DNA of 33,438 bases, taken from Leptospirales bacterium. Lineage in GTDB: Bacteria > Spirochaetota > Leptospiria > Leptospirales > Leptonemataceae. Location: positions 1 to 33,438 of the forward strand of contig JAIBBM010000044.1 of NCBI GenBank assembly GCA_019694685.1, written 5' to 3'. Below are positions 17,281 to 24,300 of this stretch, one piece after another. A program made the position numbers and the translations under genes. The notes below the pieces were generated by a model, which was given only the letters and a program-made list of their open reading frames with translations, made no database searches and had not been told where the DNA came from. Numbering within the stretch: position 1 is the first letter of the stretch; each line of letters begins with the position of its first letter.

Positions 17281-17901
17281 TTACTTCTCCTGACTTCCAG
17301 CGAGCGCGCCCGCCATCTTGCGATGCTTTGCTGCGCGATCCGTCATGTTGAGCCTGGTAAAGAGATCCCCCAGATGCGCGTTGATTCTCTGAGCCTGGTC
17401 TTCGAGCGGAATCTCCGCTGCCTGGTATTCGTAAAGCGCCAGCTCCAGCTTTCCTTGCGCCTCGAGGCATCGGCCGAGCAGATAGTGCGCCTGGAAGTTC
17501 TCGGGATCGTCTTTCAAGACTTGTTTGAAGATGGAGGATGCTTCATTCAGTCTTTCTTCTTCCGTTCTCTTTGGGCTGACCGCAACAACCCGACCGAGCC
17601 AGATGGAAGCATGTGCATTTCCCTCTCTTTTCTTGAGTAGATCTCGCAGTATGCTCTCCGATGCGGCGAAATCGCGTGTGTAGTACTTGATTCGAGCACG
17701 CAATACATTGATTTCTATATTAGCGGGAAATTTTTTTCCCAGTTCCGTTAGAGTAGTCTCAGCCTGATCAAACTTCTGTTCGCGATATTCTGTCACAGCT
17801 TGCTTGAGTTGCAACGCTTCTTGCTCTGAAAGTTCCTGATGTGCGCAAGTGAACACGAAAAAGACAGGCACGAGTGCGAGATTATGTCGTATGTATTTCA
17901 T
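17281..17901 (-). CDS. TPR-repeat lipoprotein, first gene of the RND operon
   Basis: The product is 206 residues from the ATG at 17899-17901, chosen because it begins directly with a lipoprotein signal (MKYIRHNLALVPVFFVFTC, Cys19). An earlier ATG in the same frame would add 17 residues before the signal and lacks ribosome-binding context. The mature part is a row of about four tetratricopeptide repeats: AVTEYREQKFDQAETTLTEL, the ARIKYYTRDFAASESILRDLL unit, SIFKQVLKDDPENFQAHYLLG and LELALYEYQAAEIP, followed by a capping helix pair. TPR lipoproteins serve as assembly or docking factors in envelope complexes. As the leading gene it may help assemble the outer-membrane part of the pump. It faces the giant-protein operon across a 279-nt control region. 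Confidence 0.75.
   Translation of the reverse strand: MKYIRHNLALVPVFFVFTCAHQELSEQEALQLKQAVTEYREQKFDQAETTLTELGKKFPANIEINVLRARIKYYTRDFAASESILRDLLKKREGNAHASIWLGRVVAVSPKRTEEERLNEASSIFKQVLKDDPENFQAHYLLGRCLEAQGKLELALYEYQAAEIPLEDQAQRINAHLGDLFTRLNMTDRAAKHRKMAGALAGSQEK
17287..17291 (-). promoter_or_regulatory. Shine-Dalgarno deciding a TTG start for the TolC-like gene
   Basis: AGGAG on the minus strand, 7 nt before the TTG at 17277-17279. It sits inside the last codons of the TPR lipoprotein gene, so translation of the two is probably coupled. Confidence 0.6.
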
Positions 17902-18003
17902 AACTATTTTGATCCGAGGCATCGGAGAAAAAATTTCAGTGATGTGTGTCAAATAGATTGTGATAAAAATCGAAATCGTGCCTACGATCCGGGAGCGTTT
18001 GGA

Positions 18004-18060
18004 ATGAAAGGTATGTATTTTGGAATGAACAACACTTGCTCTTCGTCCCTGGGCGACTAA
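18004..18060 (+). CDS. Possible 18-residue leader peptide
   Basis: The frame reads MKGMYFGMNNTCSSSLGD and stops at TAA. GGGAG at 17991-17995 lies 8 nt before the ATG. It sits between the likely plus-strand promoter and a T-tailed hairpin in front of the operon's first gene, the arrangement of a transcription attenuator. No single amino acid is strongly repeated (three Met, then three consecutive Ser), so the signal it would sense is unclear. It could equally be a chance small frame. Confidence 0.35.
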   Translation: MKGMYFGMNNTCSSSLGD

Positions 18061-18116
18061 CGTTCTGTTGGTTTCTGTTGCCGCGTCTTGTTCCGAACGT
18101 TCTTTCGGATTTTTTT
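18059..18116 (+). terminator. Intrinsic terminator with a competing antiterminator arm (candidate attenuator)
   Basis: TCCGAA (18092-18097) and TTCGGA (18104-18109) pair around a 6-nt loop and are followed by seven T (18110-18116), a short intrinsic terminator pointing at the giant-protein operon. AACGTTC (18059-18065), overlapping the stop codon of the 18-residue leader frame, is fully complementary to GAACGTT (18095-18101), which contains part of the terminator's 5' arm. The two pairings exclude each other. The stem is short and AACGTT is self-complementary, so chance pairing is possible. Confidence 0.45.
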
Positions 18117-18180
18117 AATGATTCGCGCTCTTTCATCAGTTTGTATTTGACTGTGTTCTCTGCTTCATCCTCTTGCCATT

Positions 18181-18768
18181 GTGATTCGATTGCTCCCTCT
18201 CATTTTTCTTGTAACATTCTGCGCAAAACCTGTCGCAGGGTTTTATTCGAAGCTTCATGTGGACGATAACAAAGGTCCAGTGATCGTCAAATCTGCTCAT
18301 TACGATCTTCATCGTGATTCTTTCAGTTACGCAGTCGCTTCGGATCACGTGGTCACAATGAAAGATGCATTGGAAATGCCTTCGCGCGAGAAGATGCTTC
18401 TATTCAAGCGCGCCTTTTTGAGAAAGGCGGCCATACAATCCGGATTGAAAGAGGGGATTTTTGATTCAGAGGAAGCGCAGCAGTACATTTTGCCACGTCT
18501 CGAGTCCATTCTGGAGGATTATTACTACTATGAGAAGGCGCGGCCAGATAGGATCAAACGGTCTCTCTCTTCTTTGAATGTAGATGATGAGTCTCTTGCC
18601 GCACTTCTAAAAGAAGATCCGGCCCTGGCGCGCGTGGCCAGTCCAGAGAAATTGCGTCATGAAAAGGACAGAATCCTCGAGCGATTGTACGAACTTCGTA
18701 TGGCCCAGGCAAAGAAGCAGGCTATGGAGAACTTGCTGAAGACATTGGATCCGCAGGTGGTGTTATGA
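18181..18768 (+). CDS. Secreted SurA N-terminal-like protein lacking a PPIase domain
   Basis: The 195-residue product begins at a GTG with a signal peptide (MIRLLPLIFLVTFCAKPVAG). No clear Shine-Dalgarno is seen; an in-frame TGA at 18148 leaves no upstream ATG, GTG or TTG. The mature part is helical and contains KRAFLRKAAIQSGLKEGIFD, then SEEAQQYILPRLESILEDYYYYEKA, then a charged C-terminal helix. The LKEGIFDSEEA...DYYYY core lines up with LQEGVLDSPQA...ADYYLL of the membrane-anchored protein encoded at 4314-5093 in the divergent operon, so the two are probably paralogues. SurA-type N-domains bind unfolded outer-membrane proteins; by analogy this could be a periplasmic chaperone for the giant protein encoded at the end of its own operon. 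It overlaps the next gene by 4 nt. A lone VTFC could mimic a lipobox, but the following residues fit ordinary cleavage equally well. Confidence 0.6.
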   Translation: MIRLLPLIFLVTFCAKPVAGFYSKLHVDDNKGPVIVKSAHYDLHRDSFSYAVASDHVVTMKDALEMPSREKMLLFKRAFLRKAAIQSGLKEGIFDSEEAQQYILPRLESILEDYYYYEKARPDRIKRSLSSLNVDDESLAALLKEDPALARVASPEKLRHEKDRILERLYELRMAQAKKQAMENLLKTLDPQVVL

Positions 18769-19352
18769 AATTCTTCGCAGTCTGCATTCTGTTCTACTCT
18801 GCATCATTGTTCGCCCAGGAATTTGTTCCAGGGTCAGATGTGATTCGCGAATCGGATATTTTGCGTCGTATGGAAGATGAAATCGGCACACCTTCCGTTT
18901 CGAGAACGGCGCACGCAGCTGAGCAGAAAAAAGAGCCAGAAAAGCCCGAAATTCCCCAGATTACTGTGCACACAGGCAAACTGTCTCGCAGCGGGAATTC
19001 TACTCTCAGCCAGAAGGAAATCGTGGTTTCTCCGGATGAATCGCTGCCGGTGCACATTCCCATGTCGGATGTGACAGAAATTACTTTCATGAAATGGACT
19101 TTGCGAGCCGCCCAGGATCGCAGGTACTACTTTCCGTCCGTATGCAAAGTTCGACGCAAAGACGGATCTGAGATTACGGGCAAGATGGAGTATCAGGACT
19201 GGCTTCGCCTGGACGTGGGGGGAGTTTCCATGCTATCCTATTTTGTATCTTCCACCGGCGGCGCGGAAGTAGAAGCGTCCGCCGTACCTGAATCAGTGGT
19301 TCGCAGTTTGTCTTTTGACACGTCGGAGAATCAGGAAAGTGCGAGGCGCTGA
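18765..19352 (+). CDS. Periplasmic protein of unknown function
   Basis: I do not recognise this 195-residue protein. It starts with a signal peptide (MKFFAVCILFYSASLFAQ) and has a charged, proline-rich linker (about 48-66, EQKKEPEKPEIPQ). It ends in a domain of alternating strands (DVTEITFMKWTLRAAQDRRYYFPSVCKVRRKDGSEITGKMEY split by short turns, then WLRLDVGGVSMLSYFV). The last domain looks like a small beta-barrel or beta-sandwich with a single Cys. It overlaps the preceding gene by 4 nt (ATGA) and the next by about 14 nt, so it is part of the giant-protein operon. A structural or adaptor role in the envelope is plausible. Confidence 0.6.
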   Translation: MKFFAVCILFYSASLFAQEFVPGSDVIRESDILRRMEDEIGTPSVSRTAHAAEQKKEPEKPEIPQITVHTGKLSRSGNSTLSQKEIVVSPDESLPVHIPMSDVTEITFMKWTLRAAQDRRYYFPSVCKVRRKDGSEITGKMEYQDWLRLDVGGVSMLSYFVSSTGGAEVEASAVPESVVRSLSFDTSENQESARR

Positions 19353-19944
19353 GATTTTGTTGATACTCGCTATGATTTCTTGTGCTCTGTCGCGCGCGAG
19401 TGAATCACGCGAACGGGCGGTGGTTCGATCTGCGGCGTCTCCCAGCGCCTGGCAGACTGATATGATTGCTGTGTCTGGCTCTGATCATTCTTTTTACATA
19501 GATCGATTTGAAACCGGAGAACTATCACCCGGAGACTATTTCTCTGTCAGAAACCAGGTTCCGGCCGTGGGCATGACCCGCGACGAAGCGGAAGGTATTT
19601 GTAAGAGGCTCGAGAAGCGTCTGTGTACGATGGAGGAATGGAGGACTGCCTGCCTCGGGGTGGCCTCTCGTTCGCATAGCTACGCGAATGCGTTTGTGCC
19701 CGGTAAGTGCAACGTAAACGGATCGGATGCAATTCGCACTGGAGAACGCACAGAGTGTAAATCAGATCTTGGAATCCATGATCTTGTAGGAAATGCAATG
19801 GAGTGGGTGTCCGATTCTGTGGAAGGCAGAGGTATGGCTCTTGGTGGTTCGTTTGCCACGGGGGAAAAAACGGATTGTTTTACGGCGCATTATTTTGCGC
19901 GAGATGGAAGATCCTCTCAGACAGGAGTGAGGTGTTGCAGATGA
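19339..19944 (+). CDS. FGE/sulfatase-modifying-factor-fold lipoprotein, probably non-catalytic
   Basis: The product is 201 residues from the GTG at 19339; a TTG at 19315 would add eight basic residues. GTG is favoured by GGAG about 10 nt upstream, and the signal ends in LAMISC (lipobox). The body is a formylglycine-generating-enzyme (SUMF1) fold in short form. It carries FYIDRFETGELSPGDYF, VGMTRDEAEGICKRLEKRLCTMEEWRTAC, the hallmark GIHDLVGNAMEWVSD, LGGSFATGEKTDCF and the terminal SQTGVRCCR. Only one Cys is seen where true FGE has the catalytic CxxxxC pair (here CFTAHYF), so copper-dependent oxidation of sulfatases is unlikely. The fold often serves as a binding module. It overlaps the following lipoprotein gene by 4 nt. 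Confidence 0.65.
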   Translation: MRGAEILLILAMISCALSRASESRERAVVRSAASPSAWQTDMIAVSGSDHSFYIDRFETGELSPGDYFSVRNQVPAVGMTRDEAEGICKRLEKRLCTMEEWRTACLGVASRSHSYANAFVPGKCNVNGSDAIRTGERTECKSDLGIHDLVGNAMEWVSDSVEGRGMALGGSFATGEKTDCFTAHYFARDGRSSQTGVRCCR

Positions 19945-20480
19945 GACCGGTCATTTTTGTTTTCTCGATTTTACTTTCCGCATGCAGCGCTTACAGAGTG
20001 GAATCGGTTCGCTCTGGCGAATTGCAGTCTGGCGCGCGCGAAGTTGCCATTGGGTTTTTCGAAACTTATGGCGGCAGATCGGACATGGCCCGTCGCAATT
20101 TCTACGATGGATTGTCTTTTTCTTTGCGCGAGAAAGGCTTTCGTCCAGCGGAAGCTCAGGAAATCAAACAACTCTTTGATCGCGCGGAGCTTCCATCTGA
20201 AAGAAATCTGAATCCAAACGAGCTCGTGCGTCTTGCGTCTCAGTATCCGGGAAGACTCTTTCTTCAGGGAAGAATTGATGAAGTAAAAACAGAAACACTT
20301 CTTGAGGATCGCATCCAGGTGATGGTCAGTGTGAGTGTGTACGAGCTCAAGAGAGGCAGCAAGATCGCTGAGATCCAGGTGTTTGGCAAGGACCTGGAGT
20401 ATCGCACAGGCCGTGAATCCCTGGAAATGGCCAGGCTCGTTTCTTCAGAACTCGAAAAGATGGCGGGACTGAAACCATGA
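19941..20480 (+). CDS. Small lipoprotein, possible CsgG/LpoB-like fold
   Basis: The product is 179 residues from the ATG at 19941 (ATGA overlap with the previous stop). A longer frame from 19803 only reads the preceding gene out of phase. The lipoprotein signal ends in ILLSAC (Cys15). The mature part has REVAIGFFETYGGRSDMARRNFYDGLSFSLREKGF near its start, split here by a helix. Later come LFLQGRIDEVKTETLLEDRIQVMVSVSVYEL and a C-terminal amphipathic helix. The order 'strand, helix with an F/L-G-F motif, VxxAxxL, long antiparallel strands' resembles the curli-assembly CsgG and LpoB family, but no diagnostic residue was identified. A role in exporting or anchoring the giant protein is possible. 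Overlap of 4 nt with the next gene. Confidence 0.55.
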   Translation: MRPVIFVFSILLSACSAYRVESVRSGELQSGAREVAIGFFETYGGRSDMARRNFYDGLSFSLREKGFRPAEAQEIKQLFDRAELPSERNLNPNELVRLASQYPGRLFLQGRIDEVKTETLLEDRIQVMVSVSVYELKRGSKIAEIQVFGKDLEYRTGRESLEMARLVSSELEKMAGLKP

Positions 20481-20797
20481 TGCAGCGAGTGCGCGGATTC
20501 TTTCAAAGCGAAGAGAAGATCGCCTGGGCGATTGCATGTGTTTCTTTGCTGTTTTGTCTGAGCGTTGTGGTGGCCGTGTTCACGACAGGTTCTTCCGGGC
20601 GAGCGGCGGCTTCCACAAACGAAAATGCGAAGACAGACTTGCTGCGCCAGAGAATGCTTTTGCAAGCGCGAGTGAATCTATGCAACCTGGAAAAGAAATC
20701 ATCCACGCCAGTCTGCGATGCGGGCGAACAGAGCCGCGTGGTAGAATACAAAAAGCAGATCATTGAAATCGACCGTAAGCTGGGAGAAAGCATGTGA
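20477..20797 (+). CDS. Small bitopic membrane protein with a helical tail
   Basis: The 106-residue product has a single membrane helix (about 15-37, IAWAIACVSLLFCLSVVVAVF) after a short basic/acidic start. A Ser/Ala/Thr linker follows, then a C-terminal amphipathic helix (LLRQRMLLQARVNLCNLEK, then VVEYKKQIIEIDRKL) holding two cysteines about 11 residues apart. The C-terminal part probably lies in the periplasm and could form a coiled coil with a disulphide. I do not recognise a family. It begins ATGATG within a 4-nt overlap with the preceding lipoprotein gene and overlaps the next gene by 4 nt (GTG inside ATGTGA). Confidence 0.55.
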   Translation: MMQRVRGFFQSEEKIAWAIACVSLLFCLSVVVAVFTTGSSGRAAASTNENAKTDLLRQRMLLQARVNLCNLEKKSSTPVCDAGEQSRVVEYKKQIIEIDRKLGESM

Positions 20798-21399
20798 GAC
20801 TTTATGGAATTGCACTTCTTTTTGTTTTAGCCGGGTCTTCCTTGCAGGCGCAGTCGGATCCACTCGACGCGGTGCTTTCTCGCGCCAGTGGAGATTCATC
20901 TCGACTGACTCTGGTCAATGCAACAGATCGCACTCTTGAAACGATGGTTCGCTTTGAGGGTAAATTCGAAGAGACTTTGCTCGATGCACGCGCGAGTATG
21001 CGAGAGGGAGTAGAGTCGGCCCTATTGAATCCGCGCGCGGAAGATTCAGGTCTTGAAACGCAAGACCTGGGTGATCTGACGCACAGTGCTCTTGCCCTGG
21101 GTCGAATGAATCTCCCGGGAGATTCGCGCGAAAAAAAAACCAGAAGCAAATTCCGCGCATCGTTGCGCACAAACATGCTTTCCAGGCACAAAGAGGTTTC
21201 TCTTTGTTCCAGACTTCGGCCCGGTACAAGCAGGACGAGCAAGGGCCGTCCTGCAGCAAGGAGTGCGACTCTGTCTTCCAATAGCGAGGACGGAGACGGA
21301 GGAGACGGACCCGACCCCGGAACAGTAAGCGGTCTTGCGGAGCAGATTGCTCCGTTTTCTGAAAACCGGATTCCACGGAGTATACTATGTACTACGTAG
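20794..21399 (+). CDS. Secreted protein of unknown function upstream of the giant gene
   Basis: The 201-residue product starts at a GTG inside the stop of the previous gene (ATGTGA). Its signal peptide ends near SLQAQ. The first 100 mature residues look helical and acidic (MVRFEGKFEETLLDARASMR). The later part is rich in Arg and Ser, then contains an EDGDGGDGPDPG linker and a final SGLAEQIAPFSENRI segment. A run of nine A (21131-21139) lies at the change of character: one extra or one missing A moves to a frame that stops at 21284 or near 21327. The given frame is kept because it stays open into the next gene and its last 35 codons look coding. The stop TAG overlaps the start of the giant gene by 13 nt. 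No family recognised. Confidence 0.5.
   Translation: MRLYGIALLFVLAGSSLQAQSDPLDAVLSRASGDSSRLTLVNATDRTLETMVRFEGKFEETLLDARASMREGVESALLNPRAEDSGLETQDLGDLTHSALALGRMNLPGDSREKKTRSKFRASLRTNMLSRHKEVSLCSRLRPGTSRTSKGRPAARSATLSSNSEDGDGGDGPDPGTVSGLAEQIAPFSENRIPRSILCTT
21131..21139 (+). repeat. Homopolymer of nine A inside a coding region
   Basis: Nine consecutive A at a point where amino-acid composition changes abruptly in the gene 20794-21399. Such runs are slippage-prone during replication, transcription and sequencing. Confidence 0.9.
21377..21380 (+). promoter_or_regulatory. Shine-Dalgarno of the giant gene
   Basis: GGAG 6 nt before the ATG at 21387. It supports this start although the start lies inside the end of the previous gene. 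Confidence 0.6.
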
Positions 21400-24300
21400 G
21401 AATCCCATCCCGGCGGATCAGACCGCTCTGGAAAGCAACTGCAGTTCTATGTCTTGTCACCTGCATTCGACTCTCCCTGGGCGACGCCGAGCTCGCGGCA
21501 CAGGAATTCAAAAAGTTTAGCAAAGAGAAAGTGGATCCGTATGCGGAGCGAGCCTCTCGCCTGGCGGATGTAACTTCTTTCAAGAATTATCTGGAGCTGG
21601 GCGTTGCTTCTTTGAAAGCGGACTGGGAAGAAGAAGCATCTGACACTCTCTTTAAAGAATTCACTGCCATTGACAAATCAGCGGCGGACAAAGCTCAGAA
21701 AGATTCAGACAAAGCAGTGGCCAGTGCCCGCTATGATGCGGCAGAGCTGGAATGGGAGAATGCGGCCCAGGATGCAATCGATGAAGAGCTGGGTGGCTTT
21801 CGAGCGCAAAAGGAAACTGTAGAGTCTCTATCCATTTCAGAAAGTGAATACGAAGCAATGATTGCGGAGGCTGAAAAGCAAGCCTATGCGAATCCGGCCT
21901 ATGACATTGCCAGTTTTGACCAGAGCATTGCTCAGCTGGAAACAGACATCCGCAGTCGCTTTGATGCAAAGCTCACTTCGGATCTAACAACCGCAAGGGC
22001 GAATAACGTTTCTCTGAGCGGAAAGGAACGAGACGCATTTGATCAAGAGCTGACGCGGAGGGAATCAGACCTTCGAACAGAGTTCAACTACAATGAGAAC
22101 TTCTACATCAAACGCGCTCGCAATCGCTACATTGCGGTCAAACGACAGGATGATTTCTCCGCGAGACTTGCAGCGGATTCTGGTTCCGCGGCGGCTCTGG
22201 GTGACTCTATCATTCAGGACGCACTCACAGATCTAAACAAAAACACAACAGATGCACTGGCCCAGGCGCAGCAGGGCGCTTCCACGATCAATGCACAGTC
22301 TTCTGACTCCGAGATATCGGCCGCGGGAATGGACTGGCAAAAGAGAATGGAAGCAGTGATCACTGTAGGTCTAACTGCTTTTGAGAAAACAGAAGAGAAG
22401 CTTTACAGTGAGCGACTCGTGTGGCTCGAGGAAACGAAACGCTCTCGCGCGGAAGGAGAGGCCATCTGGAAACAGAGCCACGACGAATTGTCCAGAAAGC
22501 GAGAAGCCTGGCTCACAGACGTGCAAAAGCAAATCGCAGATGGGCGAACACAATGGGAGCAGAAGATCGCAGAATTCAGTCGTTCCAGGGAGGCAGCTGA
22601 GATTCAGCTCAGGCAATACATCGCGGAGGAGCAATCGCGCTACGACGCATCCAGTAAACAATTGAACGAAATGGTGGCAGGAGGCGGTGGAGCACTCCTC
22701 GAGGCAAAGCAGGCTTACAACTACTACAGTGAGTTATTGGAGAAGAACGCGACGCCAAACGGCGATCCGCAGCAAGCGGCCCTGGTAGCCTTTTACAAAG
22801 AGCAAAGAAAGGCAAACGGAGATGCGATCAAGAAGTTTCAGGACGTACTCGCCGGTGCGGAAGGTGTACTGCGAGACAGAATGCACTCTGATTCAAACGA
22901 TTCCGGAATGCTCAAGGATAAGAGACTCTTCGCTGGAACGTTGCCGGATGACGTGAAGAATCTGTCTGAAAGCACTTTTAAAGATGATCTCACAACCCTG
23001 ATGGGGAAAGAAGAGTTTGTACTGTATCGTCAGGACGTAGAGGACCTGATTCGCAGAAACGAATTGTTCAAAACGCAGACGGCTGAAATAGAATCTCTGC
23101 CTGAATTCAAATATTCTGCGAGTGCAAGCGTTACGGATCTTGCAAAACTTGTGTTGTCTCTGGATCGAAAATACGATCCAAACAAGCAGGAGCTGCTCGA
23201 GATTGTAAATCGCGATCGACCCAATCTGACAGACGCGGACAGACTGGCTGCGATCAAGAAGGACATAGCTGACTGGTTTACTTCTTCGAAGGATGGAAAT
23301 GTCCGTCTTCGCAGAGTCGTTCTGGATTATTTCTCTGGAGGACTGGGCGGATATCACATCACCGGAAACGACAGCGATCCGTATTTGATGACGCAGGCAG
23401 AGTACGACTGGGAACTTCTTCGCAGACAGAGAAACTACCTCGCCGGTAGAATGAGGCAGGCGGCCGCGGTCAAAGAGTATGCAGATCTGGCATACCAGCA
23501 TGAAGCAGGTCTCGAAATGAGTTTCGTAACAGGCGAACGCGCCACTGCTGCAAAAGCTCACGCGGATATTCTGGAAGCGGGCTATCTGATTGCGAAGGGC
23601 GACATCAGCATTGATCCTGCGATTCGCGGCAATGATGCGGCGCTGGACGCTCGCATTCAGGAAATTCTATCCCAGCGCGGAGTTTCGCTCCTTGCCATCA
23701 CCAGCAGGGTGGATGCGATTGATCGAGAGATCAGTCTTCTTGCGGGCATTGCAGGATCGGCGCCGTCTTCGCGTGATCAGGTGGACGCACTTCGATCTTC
23801 CATCACGCAGTATCTGGCCGGGCTGGATGCGGCTGCAGGTTCCAATGTTTCAAGCGCTCATCCACTCTCTCGCATTCAGGACAAACTCGCAGCGATCGCA
23901 GATTTGTTCAGTGCAGGTGCAGACAGTTCCACCATTGCGGCCAGATGGTCTGTTCTGGTTCTGGGTGCGCAGGATCTTTCGCAAATTCTTGCTCGTCTCA
24001 AAGCAGAGTATGATCCTTCGGGCCTTTCTGCTCTGGTGGGGTCTCTTACCACGATGGCGCGTTCTCGCAGTCCTCAGGAAATTCAAAGCGATATGACCGT
24101 CACAAGGGAAGGGATGGCAGTCAATGAGAGAGCGCTTGCAGCGGCTCGTTCAGAGCTAGACCGCGCGCGCGAAGCGTATCGAGCGGCGCGCATTGACCTG
24201 GATATTATTTCTGGAAGCAATGCATCCGATTTGATCCGTCTGGATTTGACAAACACTGCGTCTGCGCTCGCGAATGTGACCAATCGCATGGAGAAGTACG

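Larger units (their letters stand above)
17902..18180. promoter_or_regulatory. Divergent control region between the two operons
   Basis: This gap of 279 nt separates the leftward RND operon from the rightward giant-protein operon and must hold promoters for both. On the minus strand a TTGACA hexamer (plus 17947-17952) could be a -35 box, but no good -10 follows at normal spacing. On the plus strand TTGTGA (17958-17963) and TACGAT (17983-17988) are a weak pair with a long 19-nt spacer. The right part holds a small leader frame and a terminator-like hairpin, listed separately. No operator repeats are obvious. Confidence 0.45.

Noticed and set aside
17924..17952. A full sigma-70 promoter for the RND operon
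   Set aside because: TTGACA is present on the minus strand, but no acceptable -10 box lies 16-18 nt downstream, so only the -35-like hexamer is mentioned.
17839..18060. A 73-residue plus-strand frame running into the leader region
   Set aside because: Its first part is antisense to the start of the TPR lipoprotein gene; only the last 18 codons have a Shine-Dalgarno in front, so only those were kept as a possible leader.
22893..23561. A 222-residue minus-strand frame inside the giant gene
   Set aside because: Antisense shadow with no domain, no ribosome binding site and biased composition.
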